Of a stretch of 64,000 bases of DNA, positions 12,299-23,956 are shown in pieces. The DNA comes from Serratia symbiotica str. 'Cinara cedri' (GTDB taxonomy: Bacteria; Pseudomonadota; Gammaproteobacteria; Enterobacterales; Enterobacteriaceae), in assembly GCA_000238975.1 (NCBI GenBank), contig CP002295.1, positions 682,001-746,000 of the forward strand, written 5' to 3'. A program made the position numbers and the translations under genes. The stretch's first letter is position 1; every line of letters starts with the position of its first letter. The notes beneath the pieces are model-generated. The model was given only the letters and a program-made list of their open reading frames with translations, ran no database searches and was not told the origin of the DNA.

Positions 12299-12850
12299 TA
12301 AGTTAGTATTATATTCAAGAGGTTTAAATTTATGAAATTTAAAGTTAATTACTTAAAAAGATAGTAGAAATGTAAACTATTATATTATAAATAATATTTA
12401 CTATCCTTGCATTAACTGTATGTGTAAAAAGTATTTTATTTAATAAATTTTTTATTCTATTTTATTTTTATATTAAAATATATGTTTTACTAAAAAGAAG
12501 TAATTTTTACATATCTTTTCGATGTTTTATATTTTTTGATAAAATTATTTAATACTTTTAATTATTTTTTAAGTAAACAGATATTTTTAGTGGTATTATT
12601 GAATACTTAGTGCGGTATTTAAGAAATAAATTTTTTTATGTTACTATATTTATTCGTTATATTAAAGAGATATAGCAATTAATTTACTAGTAAAGGTTTG
12701 ATGAAATTAGCTATTGCTAAGACAATATTTATTGTTATTATATTCAGTATGACTAACTTTTATTAAGTAACTAGCAAATAACTTAGTATAGTATATTTTA
12801 TTTATATAAATATTATATTATGTTGTTAAATTATTATGCCTACGTGTTAT

Positions 12851-12882
12851 TATATATGCCAGATAAATATCTGGCATATATA
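12851..12882. repeat. Inverted repeat with perfect 15-base arms
   Basis: TATATATGCCAGATA at 12851-12865 is followed by AA and then its exact complement at 12868-12882, giving a near-perfect hairpin or cruciform. The arms contain a GC-containing core (GCCAG/CTGGC) unusual for this region. It lies about 0.7 kb from hemF and 2.6 kb from galU. There is no adjacent poly-T, so terminator function is not supported. Confidence 0.85.
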
Positions 12883-13623
12883 TCTGGGTGTTATTTTTTA
12901 TATTTTTTATTATCTTAGTTATAGAATTTACTGAAATTTACTAAGTATTTTATTAATATTAATATCTAATTTTCTAACATTACATTATTTTAAAATATAA
13001 TGAACGTATATTTTATTATTATCCATTATATTATTAATATATAATTATTAATATATTCATAGTTAAATATTTATTTAAACGTTTGCGTATATATTTGGTT
13101 TTTAACTTTGGTAATATTAGATGGTAAAATCTTTAAGAATATTATTATTATTTGTATGTTTTCTTCACTAATCAATAAGGCAGTATCTATGACAATAGAT
13201 TTTTTAGTACGCAGTATAGGTATTTTGGTTATTTATATCATTGTATTTACTATAATACACATACTGTGAGTATGCTTCATGCTATTTTCTAGGGCTGTAG
13301 TGTTTTAAGTTTATTTCATAGGCTATTAATTATAATAATTATTTTTTTAATGGTGATATATGCATATTATTGTTCTTTATTATATGCTATAATTATAGAT
13401 CTTATCTATTATAAGATAATTAATAGAATATTATAAATTTTTTGTAAAGTATTCCTATAATTTTTATTCAACTAAATATATTGTAGCTTATCTCTATTTA
13501 TTAGAGATAGTTTTTTGAGGTGCAATTAGGTTAAGAGCGGTGTAATAAATATGCTAAGAATAATATTTTCAGTGTGTAAGTAATGTTAAATTGTTATGCT
13601 AATACTTATGGTATTATATAATA

Positions 13624-13679
13624 ATTTTATATTTTATATTTTATATTTTATATTTTATATTTTATATTTTATATTTTAT
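13624..13679. repeat. Tandem repeat, ATTTTAT x 8
   Basis: Eight perfect head-to-tail copies of the 7-base unit ATTTTAT are followed by a degenerate partial copy. It lies in decayed DNA, so there is no reading-frame effect. It probably arose by slipped-strand replication. Confidence 0.95.
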
Positions 13680-15204
13680 ATTTATATGTCATCATTGAAT
13701 TTATTGTGTCGCGCTGATTATGGTACGATATGATAAGAGTTACTATACTTGTTTATAACCGGTATGTGTTGTGTATAGTAATATTAATTATATTAACTAT
13801 GACATATATTCTATAATCTTTTTAACAGTTTGCTACATAGTTACTTAATATAATTAATATTAGTACTTATCTAATAGATCAGTTATGTTTTATAAAAGGA
13901 ACTATATATAACTAATGAATGAATAATTTATTAATAGTATATAAAAAATTATTTTATTTAATAGATATAATCTTATTATAGTTATTTTAAATAAGGATAT
14001 TAATTAATAATTAAGGTATGTAGGGTATAAGTATTTTTGATGCTACAATAATAAATAAATAGCTTAATTGTTATATAATCAGACATAAGTTAAATACTTA
14101 TGTAGTAAAAGGCGAACTATATAGTAAATTAAGTAAATGAAAATAGTGTTTTAATTAGTTAATATTAGCTTCCTGAATTGGTTTTTAAGTTGTTTTTAGG
14201 CTTTAGTCTAGTATATTTATTTGCTGTAATATTTATTATGTCGTATGCTATAGAATAGATAATGATTAGTTATTAGGTAAGGAAAATATGCTTAAGGTAA
14301 GTAAGTATAAGTGATTTTTAAAGGCTGCTATTTAATAATTATTATAATGACTATAATTATATTATAGTGGTATTAATAATTTTTATCGTCAATAATTAAA
14401 ATTATTTGTGTTTTTAATTTATCAATGATTTTAGTGTATTGAGCACGAAAAACAATAATATAAATTATTATTTATAGATACTAAATCATTTTATTTATGA
14501 TAAAAAAATATTATTTACTGATCAATATGTCTCATTCAATTTATTGAAAATTGATATTTAAATAGAGGTAATATTCAGGTATTAGTTCTCTTTCTACAAA
14601 CAAGATTTTGTATACAATAAAGTGATTATATCTTGGTGTTTATTATATATTCCTAAATATATAAAATAAAATAAATTATTTGCTTAATTGAATAATATCT
14701 TGTTTATGCTATAAGATTTTTATGTATGACAATATTAAGAAAGAGTAAAAAAAATTTATATTTGTATTCATTTAACTTAAAAAATTAAAATGTTACTGAA
14801 TTACTTAGATATTAGTTATTTTTGGTTAAGGATATATATTTAGGTTAACCAATAAGTTATCAGTAGTTAATAAATAATTAAAATTATTAATTTACACTAT
14901 TTATAACAATATTCTATATTAGAGTGAAGTATTTTTATACTAATAAAAAGATATTAGGATAAATTTTTTAGTAACCTTAATGAATTATTATGTAAACTAT
15001 TTAATGCATTGTTACAAGATTATTTAGTGGTTTATTATTATCCTTAGTGATAAAAATATATATTATTTTTAATAAAATTAATTAATAGTTATATGATAAT
15101 GCGTATCAGTACTTATTACTGTTAGGGTTACTATTAAGTAAAACACGAAATTAATTTTAGTTTTTATGCTGTTTGTAAAAGTTAGCATTAGTTAGATTAG
15201 GTGT

Positions 15205-15488
15205 AGTTAATTTAAGTCATGCTGTTCTATTAGGATTATCTAAAAATATATAATGATTACATTAGCTGATACTTTAATTGCATAGTGGTATTAATTATGT
15301 AGTAAAGTTTATACGTTACTAATAATACATAGCTTTGGCTTTAATAGGTAAATGTTAATAATATTTTAAATATGTAATGTAGAGTACTTATTTTACCTTA
15401 AAGTGCGCTATTATTATAAATATCTTTATATTGTGTTTAGATTAATATTCAGCACTGATGTGCTGATATACTCTTAATGTTATCTACA
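15205..15488 (+). pseudogene. rssB: rssB remnant (RpoS-degradation adaptor, C-terminal part)
   Basis: RssB delivers the stationary-phase sigma factor RpoS to ClpXP. The best stretch is 15447-15488: I-F-S-T-D-V-L-I, a frameshift, then L-L-M-L-S, against the E. coli end IWGTGGRLRLMLS with the same residue count. Upstream near 15335, A-L-A-L-I-G-K followed by two stops aligns with PLGTLGNAYL. Near 15205, N-L-S-H-A-V-L aligns with NLILVSAGL. It directly precedes galU on the same strand, as in E. coli rssB-galU. The comparison sequence is from memory. Confidence 0.6.
15449..15466. repeat. Short GC-containing hairpin upstream of galU
   Basis: TCAGCAC at 15449-15455 and GTGCTGA at 15460-15466 form a 7-base stem with a TGAT loop, 67 bases before the galU start. 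It overlaps the rssB remnant, so it may be a chance leftover or may serve in the galU leader. Confidence 0.5.
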
Positions 15489-15532
15489 TGGTATATAAAT
15501 CTCATAAAATGGGTATGTTGATAGGGGAAACA

Positions 15533-16450
15533 ATGCTCGCTGTAAATCGTAAGGTCAGGAAAGCGGTAATTCCAGTTGCAGGGCTAGGAACACGGATGTT
15601 GCCGGCAACTAAAGCTATTCCAAAAGAAATGTTACCTCTAGTGGACAAACCCTTAATTCAGTATGTGGTAAATGAATGTGTTATGGCTGGAATTATCGAG
15701 ATCGTACTAGTTACTCATTCCTCTAAAAACTCAATTGAGAATCATTTTGATACTAGTTTTGAATTAGAAGCAATACTAGAAAAACGTGTTAAGCGCCAAT
15801 TGTTAGACGAAGTACAGTCAATTTGCCCTAAGGACGTTACAGTAATGCAGGTTCGTCAGGGAATGGCTAAGGGATTGGGGCATGCAATTATGTGTGCGTA
15901 TCCGATGGTAGGAGATGAACCAGTTGTTGTGGTATTACCGGATGTCATATTAGACGAATATAGTGTTGAGCTAAAAAAAGACAATTTATATGAAATGTTA
16001 CGACGTTTTTCTATGACGGGCATTAGCCAGATTATGGTAGAACCTGTGCCATATAAAGATGTTGAGAATTACGGTATTGTAGATTGCCAGGGCTATGATC
16101 TGCATCCTGGGGAGAGTGCTCCAATGGTTAGCGTAATTGAAAAACCTATACCTAACAGAGCTCCTTCTAATTTAGCCATTGTAGGGCGTTATGTGTTATC
16201 TGCTAATATTTGGCCATTTTTATCAAAAACATCTACAGGTGTTGGCGACGAAATACAATTAACAGATAGCATTGAAATGCTCATGCAGCAGGAGACGGTA
16301 GAAGCTTATCGATTGAAAGGTATGAGCTATGATTGCGGCAATAAGTTGGGCTATATGCAAGCTTTTGTGCAATATGGGATGCGTCACGCTAGCCTAGGTA
16401 AAGATTTTTCTAAGTGGTTAAAATTATTGATAACTACGGCAAAGAAATAA
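15533..16450 (+). CDS. galU: UTP--glucose-1-phosphate uridylyltransferase
   Basis: GalU makes UDP-glucose from UTP and glucose-1-phosphate and so feeds UDP-sugar, LPS-core and capsule pathways. I chose the ATG at 15533 over an in-frame ATG at 15488. AGGGG lies at 15523-15527 with good spacing, and the N-terminus ([14 protein letters not shown]) then matches E. coli, giving 305 residues. The upstream extension overlaps the rssB remnant. The nucleotidyltransferase signature [16 protein letters not shown] is near residue 18, and the conserved VEKP and [10 protein letters not shown] blocks follow. Ugd begins 22 bases downstream and the epimerase 10 bases after that, so the three look like one operon making UDP-glucose, UDP-glucuronate and UDP-galacturonate. 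Confidence 0.97.
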   Translation: MLAVNRKVRKAVIPVAGLGTRMLPATKAIPKEMLPLVDKPLIQYVVNECVMAGIIEIVLVTHSSKNSIENHFDTSFELEAILEKRVKRQLLDEVQSICPKDVTVMQVRQGMAKGLGHAIMCAYPMVGDEPVVVVLPDVILDEYSVELKKDNLYEMLRRFSMTGISQIMVEPVPYKDVENYGIVDCQGYDLHPGESAPMVSVIEKPIPNRAPSNLAIVGRYVLSANIWPFLSKTSTGVGDEIQLTDSIEMLMQQETVEAYRLKGMSYDCGNKLGYMQAFVQYGMRHASLGKDFSKWLKLLITTAKK

Positions 16451-16472
16451 TTTCAAAAAACTAGGATTTTGC

Positions 16473-17822
16473 ATGAAAGTTACAGTTTTTGGTATTGGCT
16501 ATGTTGGTCTTGTGCAAGCAGCAGTTTTGGCCGAGGTTGGTCATGATGTTATGTGTATTGATTTTGATGCACATAAAGTAGAAAACCTAAAAAAAGGGAA
16601 TATCCCTATTTTTGAACCTGGCTTAGCACCAATGGTGCAGCAAAACTATAAAGCTGGTCGTCTATTGTTTTCTACTGATGCAAGGGCTGGTATTGCACAT
16701 AGTGCCATACAATGTATTGCCGTAGGTACTCCACCAGATGAGAATGGTTCTGCTGATCTACAGTATGTACTTGCTGTTGCACGTACTATCTCCGAGCATA
16801 TGATCGAACATAAAGTTATTATTGATAAATCTACCGTACCGGTTGGCACTGCAGATAAAGTGCGTCAGGAGATGGCTGCAATATTGGAAAAACGCGATAT
16901 AAACTTGTCATTTGATGTAGTATCAAACCCAGAGTTTTTAAAAGAAGGGGATGCCGTGGCGGATTGTATGCGTCCTGAACGTATCGTTATTGGTAGTAAT
17001 AGCAATAGTAGAGAATTGATTGAATCTATTTATGAGCTTTACGAGCCATTTAACCGCAATCACGATCGTATAATCATGATGGATATTAGAAGCGCTGAGT
17101 TAACTAAATATGCTGCCAATTGTATGTTAGCCACTAAAATTAGCTTTATGAATGAAATGTCTAATTTAGCAGAAATGTTAGGTGCAGACATTGAAAAAGT
17201 ACGTCAGGGCATTGGCGCTGATTCACGTATTGGTTATCATTTTATTTATCCTGGCTGCGGCTACGGAGGTTCTTGTTTTCCAAAAGATATCCAGGCATTA
17301 ATCCGCACCGCTGAGCATATCGGTTATCATCCTAGATTATTACAGGCAGTAGAGCAAGTTAATCGTCAACAAAAATATAAGTTAAATAAGTTGATTAGTG
17401 ATTATTTTGGTACAGACCTCAAGGGTAAGATTTTTGCCTTATGGGGGCTAGCATTTAAACCAAATACTAATGATATGCGTGAAGCTTCTAGTCGCGTATT
17501 AATGGAGCAGTTATGGCAAGATGGAGCTATAGTACAGGCTTATGATCCAGGGGCAATGCATGAAGTACAGCGTATATACGGCCAACGTGATGATCTTAAA
17601 GTGATGAATACCAAAGAGGATGCGTTACTATGTGCTGATGCATTAGTGATTTGTACTGAGTGGCAGAGCTTTCGTGCACCTGATTTTGATATTATTAAAG
17701 GAACGCTAAAGCAACCTGTTATTTTTGATGGTCGAAATTTATTCGATCCTGAATATTTAAAAAAAATTGGTTTTACTTATTATGCGATTGGTCGCGGCTC
17801 TTCTATTAAGCCAGTAATTTAA
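16473..17822 (+). CDS. ugd: UDP-glucose 6-dehydrogenase
   Basis: Ugd performs a two-step NAD-dependent oxidation of UDP-glucose to UDP-glucuronate. The 449 residues fit the longer bacterial class (about 440-450), not the 388-residue E. coli K-12 Ugd. The N-terminal Rossmann motif is GIGYVGL (residues 7-13), VGTPP is near 90, STVPVGT is near 121, and the catalytic Cys sits in [14 protein letters not shown] near 260. AGGA precedes the start. It is the middle gene of the galU-ugd-epimerase group and its substrate is the product of galU. Confidence 0.96.
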   Translation: MKVTVFGIGYVGLVQAAVLAEVGHDVMCIDFDAHKVENLKKGNIPIFEPGLAPMVQQNYKAGRLLFSTDARAGIAHSAIQCIAVGTPPDENGSADLQYVLAVARTISEHMIEHKVIIDKSTVPVGTADKVRQEMAAILEKRDINLSFDVVSNPEFLKEGDAVADCMRPERIVIGSNSNSRELIESIYELYEPFNRNHDRIIMMDIRSAELTKYAANCMLATKISFMNEMSNLAEMLGADIEKVRQGIGADSRIGYHFIYPGCGYGGSCFPKDIQALIRTAEHIGYHPRLLQAVEQVNRQQKYKLNKLISDYFGTDLKGKIFALWGLAFKPNTNDMREASSRVLMEQLWQDGAIVQAYDPGAMHEVQRIYGQRDDLKVMNTKEDALLCADALVICTEWQSFRAPDFDIIKGTLKQPVIFDGRNLFDPEYLKKIGFTYYAIGRGSSIKPVI

Positions 17823-17832
17823 GGTAATGGTT

Positions 17833-18852
17833 ATGAAATTCTTAGTGACAGGGGCTGCAGGATTTATTGGCTATCATGTAGCAACCCGTTTGTTGGCTGA
17901 TGGTAATGAGGTTATTGGTCTTGACAACCTAAACAATTATTATGATGTGGCGCTAAAAATATCTCGTCTTCATTTATTAATTCATCAGTCAAAATTTCAA
18001 TTTATTAAACTAGATTTAGCAGACTCTACAGGTATGGCATCAATGTTTGCTGAACATAAATTTCAACGGGTTATTCATTTAGCAGCTCAGGCTGGGGTGC
18101 GTTTTTCGCTTGAAAACCCGTTATCTTATGCTGATTCCAATCTTATTGGTTACTTAAATATACTGGAAGGCTGTCGTCATAATAAGGTTGAGCATTTATT
18201 ATACGCCTCTTCTAGTGCAGTATATGGGCTTAATAGTAAACTACCTTCTTCTACTGCAGATTTTACGGACCATCCAGTATCACTTTATGCAGCAACAAAG
18301 AAAGCGAATGAATTAATGTCGCATAGTTATTCTTATTTATACGGCATTCCATCCACAGGATTGCGTTTTTTTACTGTATACGGTCCTTGGGGTAGACCGG
18401 ATATGGCATTATTTAAGTTTACTAAGGCTATGTTAGCAGGGGAAAGTATTGATGTATATAATAAGGGTGAAATGTATCGTGATTTTACCTATATTGATGA
18501 TGTTACTGAGGTTATAGTGCGATTGCAAGCGTTAATACCTAAGCCTAATTCTCATCTGATTATAAATAAGAAATTACCAACTATGAGTTCTGCGCCTTAT
18601 TGTGTTTATAATATTGGCAATAATACCTCAGTAAAAGTTATAGAGTATATTAGAGTATTGGAGCAGGAGCTAGGAGTGATTGCAAATAAAAATATGCTTT
18701 CGATACAATCTGGTGACGTTATGAGTACTCATGCAGACACTGATAAGCTTTATGCTGCTATTGGTTTTAAACCTAAAACATGTATACAGGATGGGGTAAA
18801 ATTATTTGTAAATTGGTATCGGGAGTTTTATAAAATTTCTACAATAGAGTAA
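17833..18852 (+). CDS. NAD-dependent sugar-nucleotide epimerase (UDP-glucuronate 4-epimerase type)
   Basis: This is an extended short-chain dehydrogenase. GAAGFIG near residue 7 binds NAD, the active-site Ser lies in YASSSAVYG, and the YxxxK pair lies in SLYAATKK. RFFTVYGPWGRPDMA is typical of UDP-glucuronate 4-epimerases of the WbpP/LspL/Cap group, which convert UDP-GlcA to UDP-GalA. The ATG at 17833 is preferred over 17827 because AAGG at 17821-17824 then has proper spacing, giving 339 residues that start MKFLVTG. It follows ugd, whose product is its likely substrate. The exact sugar specificity is inference. A strong bidirectional hairpin lies 170 bases downstream, shared with hns. Confidence 0.9.
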   Translation: MKFLVTGAAGFIGYHVATRLLADGNEVIGLDNLNNYYDVALKISRLHLLIHQSKFQFIKLDLADSTGMASMFAEHKFQRVIHLAAQAGVRFSLENPLSYADSNLIGYLNILEGCRHNKVEHLLYASSSAVYGLNSKLPSSTADFTDHPVSLYAATKKANELMSHSYSYLYGIPSTGLRFFTVYGPWGRPDMALFKFTKAMLAGESIDVYNKGEMYRDFTYIDDVTEVIVRLQALIPKPNSHLIINKKLPTMSSAPYCVYNIGNNTSVKVIEYIRVLEQELGVIANKNMLSIQSGDVMSTHADTDKLYAAIGFKPKTCIQDGVKLFVNWYREFYKISTIE

Positions 18853-18917
18853 CTCAATGGATGTAGAATTAATAAAAATAAAATAATTATAGTTTTTTAT
18901 GTATTTTTAATCTGTTG

Positions 18918-18938
18918 GTAATTTGTAATTTGTAATTT
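18918..18938. repeat. Tandem repeat, GTAATTT x 3
   Basis: Three perfect 7-base copies lie in the convergent gap between the epimerase gene and hns. Confidence 0.8.
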
Positions 18939-19020
18939 GTCATTGGTAATTAAAGATACTTTATAAAATATATAAAGTATAATTAATTAAAGAGTTAATC
19001 ATCGGTATTAATTATAATGT

Positions 19021-19053
19021 TGCAAAAAGCTTCTCTCAGAGGAGCTTTTTGCA
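19021..19053 (-). terminator. hns transcription terminator (probably bidirectional)
   Basis: TGCAAAAAGCTTCTC and GAGGAGCTTTTTGCA form a 15-base stem (one G-U type pair) with a TCA loop. In both directions the stem ends with a run of T (CTTTTTGCA). It begins 15 bases beyond the hns stop codon and lies between two convergent genes. It is the best intrinsic terminator in the window and far richer in G+C than its surroundings. Confidence 0.9.
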
Positions 19054-19067
19054 TACAGAGTTAGTAG

Positions 19068-19475
19068 TTATGAAAGAAGAAAATCATCCAAAGTCTTACC
19101 TCGTCCTTCGATCGCTCTTTTAATTACTGCTGGAGTGCGGCCTTGACCTGTCCAGGTTTTAAGTTCACCATTTTCATCGTTATATTGATATTTAGCAGGA
19201 CGGGTTGCACGTCTTGTTTTAATGGCTGCTTTAGCTGCCATGGTCTGCAATAATTCATTTGGATCGATACCATCGGCAATCAACATTTCTCGATATTGCT
19301 GTAATTTTCTAGTGCGTTCTTCAATTTCTGCTTGAGCCTGGCTATCTTCTTCAAAACGTTCGTTTACAACAACTTTTAATTTCTCAAGCATTTCTTCTAG
19401 TGTTTCCAGGCTGCATTCTCTTGCCTGAGCGCGTAGAGTTCGAATGTTGTTTAAAATCTTTAATGCTTCGCTCAT
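19068..19475 (-). CDS. hns: Nucleoid-associated DNA-binding protein H-NS
   Basis: H-NS binds curved A+T-rich DNA, oligomerises along it and silences transcription. The 135 residues closely match E. coli H-NS (137): the N-terminal coiled-coil dimerisation region begins [17 protein letters not shown], the second oligomerisation site includes [21 protein letters not shown], and the C-terminal DNA-binding hook is TWTGQGRTP near residues 108-116. AGGACA precedes the start. The neighbours are galU on one side and a tdk remnant on the other, as in E. coli galU-hns-tdk. Keeping a silencer of A+T-rich DNA in a genome this A+T-rich is notable. Confidence 0.98.
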   Translation of the reverse strand: MSEALKILNNIRTLRAQARECSLETLEEMLEKLKVVVNERFEEDSQAQAEIEERTRKLQQYREMLIADGIDPNELLQTMAAKAAIKTRRATRPAKYQYNDENGELKTWTGQGRTPAVIKRAIEGRGKTLDDFLLS

Positions 19476-20174
19476 TGTCCTAGTCTCAAATTATATGGAT
19501 ATAGTATGGATTTGTATAATAATAAAGTGCTCTTTTCTTTTCTGCAATAGTTAAAAGACTCCTAATACTCAAATTTATCTTTTAAAAAAGGTTAATTTGA
19601 TCTGATGGGATAATATATGTGAAATAATAATTATAATTATAAGTAAAATTTTTAGTAGTAGCGAGCTAATAATTTCATTAAAAGGATTTATAGATAAATA
19701 ATATGAGTAATTTTTATTATTACAATGAACTTTATAGGGCAAAAGGCATAAAGACTGAGCACATATTATCATAGTTAGCTGATATACTACTAAGCGTAGT
19801 GTTAAATTTTACTATTTTAGTTATTTAATGCTATTAAATACCTCATGCTTACCGCTAATACTTTAATATACTATTAAAGAGAATAAAGTATAGATTAGTT
19901 ATGTGTACTATTTTAGATTATGTAGCCATACATATCTTTTGTTATAAATTATTAAGCTCTAATGTATAGATTCTTCTTGGAGAGATAGTGATATAGGCAT
20001 AAATTTAGTAAAATAATTATAGTCCCTTAATTTATGATATTGTATAGTTAGTTGTTTAAAAAATAAGCAAAGAATTTGTATAATGATCTAAATATAGATA
20101 CTCTATAAATTAATATAATGATCAAAATTATATTAATTCATAGTATCGCTATATGATGATTATCAATTAATACA
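19476..20174. other. hns upstream region
   Basis: This is the divergent regulatory interval between hns and the tdk remnant, about the same length as in E. coli. No promoter can be assigned with confidence in such A+T-rich DNA. A 65-codon minus-strand open frame at 19575-19772 resembles nothing I know and is probably chance. Confidence 0.4.
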
Positions 20175-20310
20175 TCTATAGGGTGTATAATAGTGGAACG
20201 ATATGTTTAAGAGTAATGGTGTATTATACCGCAAGTATATTATCGTACTTATGGAAATTTAGTGTGTGAACTTTCTTTGATACACTTACTGATAAGAGCT
20301 ATATTTGAGT
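20175..20310 (+). pseudogene. tdk: tdk remnant (thymidine kinase)
   Basis: Thymidine kinase salvages thymidine. Codons at 20193-20256 read E-R-Y-V, stops, then V-Y-Y-T-A-S-I, against E. coli ERGMRTVVYTAEI. Further on, K-F-S-V-stop aligns with KVSSR. Frameshifts and stops are frequent. The remnant is divergent from hns, the E. coli arrangement. The comparison is from memory. Confidence 0.65.
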
Positions 20311-21937
20311 ATTTATTCTACTAGTATATTAAGTTTATAGCTTAATTAAATCTTATTTTTATTATTTTAATATGGATATTATACAATATTTAAAATTATT
20401 GTAATTTTATATTATTAAAGATAATGTAATATACATGTTCTAGTGTTAAATAGTAATACTTATTAATAGCTGCGTTGTAAATAAAACTAGTTATGATTTT
20501 ATGTATAATTAATTAGCGAGATTATTTGTATATTCTACTTCCGTAGATTAAACACGAAACTTTTATAAGTTTCTCTAGAGGTATTATAATTTATTTATTT
20601 ACCACCCAGTTGAACCAAGTGTGTACTACCATAACTCGGTTACTCATATGCTTTAGATAGTTTAGTTATAATCTTAGGGGTAATTTTTTCCTAATCTTAT
20701 CTAATCATAGATAGTATTAGGTATAAAATTAGGTACAAATTAATTTTAAGCAATAATAAATATATAATCTTAGCAAGTATCATACTAGAAACGTTAAGTC
20801 TTGCGTGTATTATAAAATATTCATATATAGTTAGGACTACTTTATTTTATCTTTATTATCTAATTATAGGTAGTCAACTTAATATGTTTTTTAAGAATGA
20901 GTGAGGATTAGCAAATTTTAAATAAAGGGGTTAAGATTAATAATATTTTCAGCTTTTATTTCATTTTAAGGTATTTAATATATATTATTGATAGAATAAA
21001 TTATGTGTATAGTTTTATAAATACAGTAATCAATAAGATAAATTATTTTCGCAATAGTTTAAAGAAATTTGTTTCTATAGGAGGATAAAATATCTTAATA
21101 AATATATATCTAGATTTATATTGATATATAATATAGTATATTTAGTGTTGATTGCACAGTATTTGTAGATTATTGGGTATTTAGCGTATGTATTTTATAG
21201 GTGAGGTTTTTGCGCAGATGGATATATATTATTATATTTATTTATTTATTTATTGCCTATTTTATTGATTAATGTATTTCTGGTATGATAAATTATAATA
21301 TATTATTAATCTTATTGATCTTCTACTTTTAATAATTTATGAAAAATATAATGATAAATAATTAATCATAGTGATTTTGAGTATACCTATAATAATATAT
21401 CTATAGCCTATAGTGGGTATAGGTATCTTCTTAAATTATAAAATGTATTTACCTACTGAAAATTGATTTATAATAGATACTATTTTTACAAAACACTAAT
21501 ATCTTTATTCTAACAGAGATAGTTGTTATATAATTTATTTATCTTTATAGGATTTTTCTTAGTATCTTAATCAGTTATTAAGTGATTAATCTGAGATCAG
21601 AAGATACTGATTACTTAATTTATTAAAACCATATATAAATATATTTTTTTTATATTAAGTATTACTATCTTTTTAAGTGAAATATTGTAACATCTATCAA
21701 TGTATTAATATAGGTTATATTATCACTTAAACAATAGAAAAAATATTTTTAATCTTTATTTAACATTTATTGCTACTAATTTATTATAAAATATTGTCAT
21801 GATTAGTTTATATAGTTGTAAAATATGAAATATTTTTCTAGATGTACATAAATAAAATATTTATCAGCTAATTACTATAAGTAATGAGTTTGATCTTAAC
21901 AAGATTACGTATGAAGTATATATTATCATATGATAAT

Positions 21938-21971
21938 GTATCAGCCTATTAAGTGTATCAGCCTATTAAGT
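21938..21971. repeat. Direct tandem duplication of 17 bases
   Basis: GTATCAGCCTATTAAGT occurs at 21938-21954 and again, perfectly and without a gap, at 21955-21971. Confidence 0.9.
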
Positions 21972-22434
21972 TTCTTTATTGATCATTAGGTGTATAATTA
22001 TTACTAATTATTAAATATATAAATAATTACTTGTTATGATTAACAATATTGTTTTTTATAAAAATCTATCTTAGATAAAATTATTTAATTGGTGTTAGGT
22101 ATATCATTGCAGTTAGTGATTTATAACAATTGAGTAGTAATTGTCATGGTATTTCCTTGTGGAAATATACAATGATCATTGTAGTGCTATATAGGCTACT
22201 TTAGTCACCGTAGCGTTAAAATTTTATTAATAAAAATCAATTGCTGACGCTTTTACAGCTTATAGCTAATTTAGCTATTATATATCTTTAGTGATTCGCT
22301 ATATTTTATATGCTTTTAAAAAATAATTATTTATCATTACTAAATGTGTTTTAGGATATGCTAGATAAATTTTTAGTGAAATTACTAGGTAATATATTTA
22401 TATTATATCGTTTTTTTATTTTTATTTTTATTGT

Positions 22435-22455
22435 GGTTTTAGGTTTTAGGTTTTA
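22435..22455. repeat. Tandem repeat, GGTTTTA x 3
   Basis: Three perfect 7-base copies are followed by a partial copy. It is one of several short-unit arrays in decayed DNA of this window. Confidence 0.85.
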
Positions 22456-23902
22456 GTTTTACCTTATTATAAATATAATCTTATCATGATAATAGCTATT
22501 TAGTAAAATGAAGTATTAAGCGATGCTTTAGATATAAAGCATAGTATGAATGCTGTTGAATGTGATAACGGAATAATATCTTTATTATATTATAGCGAAG
22601 TTATAGTAGTAACCAATGTTTTAAATACGACTATAAGAATATTATTTAGTAATTAGTACTTAATAATGACTATATATAATAAAATTATGCATAGTCATAG
22701 ACTGATGAGTAATTATTACAAATCATTACTATTATACTTAGCGATTTACTATTTTTTATGGATGATAGGAAGATACTTGCTTCTAGTTAAAGATAATATG
22801 TTTAATATAGTTTTAGTGCTCACGGTAGTGGATGAAGGCAGTATACTGTAGCAGATCTATCCGCATAAATAGATTTATTATAGTTTTCAGAATAATTTTA
22901 TATAGCTTTCATTATGATAGTGCCTAAGTCTTTTCTTAGATATATATACTATAAAATATATAGTGTTAGCGCGTGAATATTAATTGTATTAGTTAATAGA
23001 TATCATCTATGGATGATATTAGCCAATAAACTGTTAATCCTAATTGTATATATAAATATATTAACTATGCCTAATATATTAGATATAGTTACATAAAAAT
23101 TAATTCTGTTACCATTAATTTTTGTGCTATCAATTATTATAATAGCCAACTAAGAATTATTAGTATCAGTAAGTATTATAACATGAATAATATATTATAC
23201 TTAATAACATGAATGGTTTGATATGCATCTTAATTGCAGTAAGGGCAAGATAATGTTAGGTAATATAAGTTATAGGTAATCATTGTATTATTAAAAGTTA
23301 TTATATTTATATTATTTAGTTATTATATATTTTATAGTGAATTGCAGTATAATTAAATTATATTAAATAAAAATATAGTATTTTATATATCTAACTAATA
23401 ATTACTATTATTTACAATATATACATTGTCATCTATTTCCTTGTAGATATGTATTAATTATATTTTATATTATACAATTTAAATATAGCGTGTATAGTAG
23501 ATGTAAGTATTATCAGTATACGATGTTACTGGTTTCTTGATTTAATAGGCTTAAATATTTACTTTTTCTTTTAGGTATTATATTTATGTCTAGGATACAT
23601 AATATGGCCTCATGTTCTATTGCGCAATATAATGGGATTAGTGTTAAAATATCATAATATATTATCATGCAATTTTCTATTCTTAATAAGACAAAAATAT
23701 AGAATTTTTAACTATGTATACGATTAGATATTTTTATATTTTTATATATTTATTTTAAAAAACATTATTATATATATGATTATCCTATATTAGTAAGGTT
23801 TATTATTAATTTTTAGTATATTTCTTAATGAGTAACTATTGTCATATTTATTTCCATAAATTTATACAGCGGAGGATAATTTACTATATTTATAACGTTT
23901 TA

Positions 23903-23956
23903 CTATATCTATATCTATATCTATATCTATATCTATATCTATATCTATATCTATAT
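23903..23956. repeat. Tandem repeat, CTATAT x 9
   Basis: Nine perfect copies of the 6-base unit CTATAT lie in decayed DNA between the expected oppF and yciU positions. It is the longest hexamer array in the window and probably varies in copy number. Confidence 0.95.

Larger units (their letters stand above)
12299..15204. other. Gene desert between hemF and rssB remnant
   Basis: No intact gene is present. It contains a strong inverted repeat (12851-12882) and an 8-copy 7-base tandem repeat (13624-13679). Gene order predicts the rest of amiA on the left and the N-terminal half of rssB on the right, but neither could be read here. Confidence 0.5.

Noticed and set aside
19575-19772. 65-codon minus-strand open frame upstream of hns
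   Set aside because: Low-complexity, Ile/Leu/Tyr-rich translation typical of A+T-rich DNA; no family resemblance.
22666-22851. 61-codon plus-strand open frame
   Set aside because: No similarity, no ribosome-binding site and desert-like composition. A frame of this length is expected now and then in 5 kb of such DNA.
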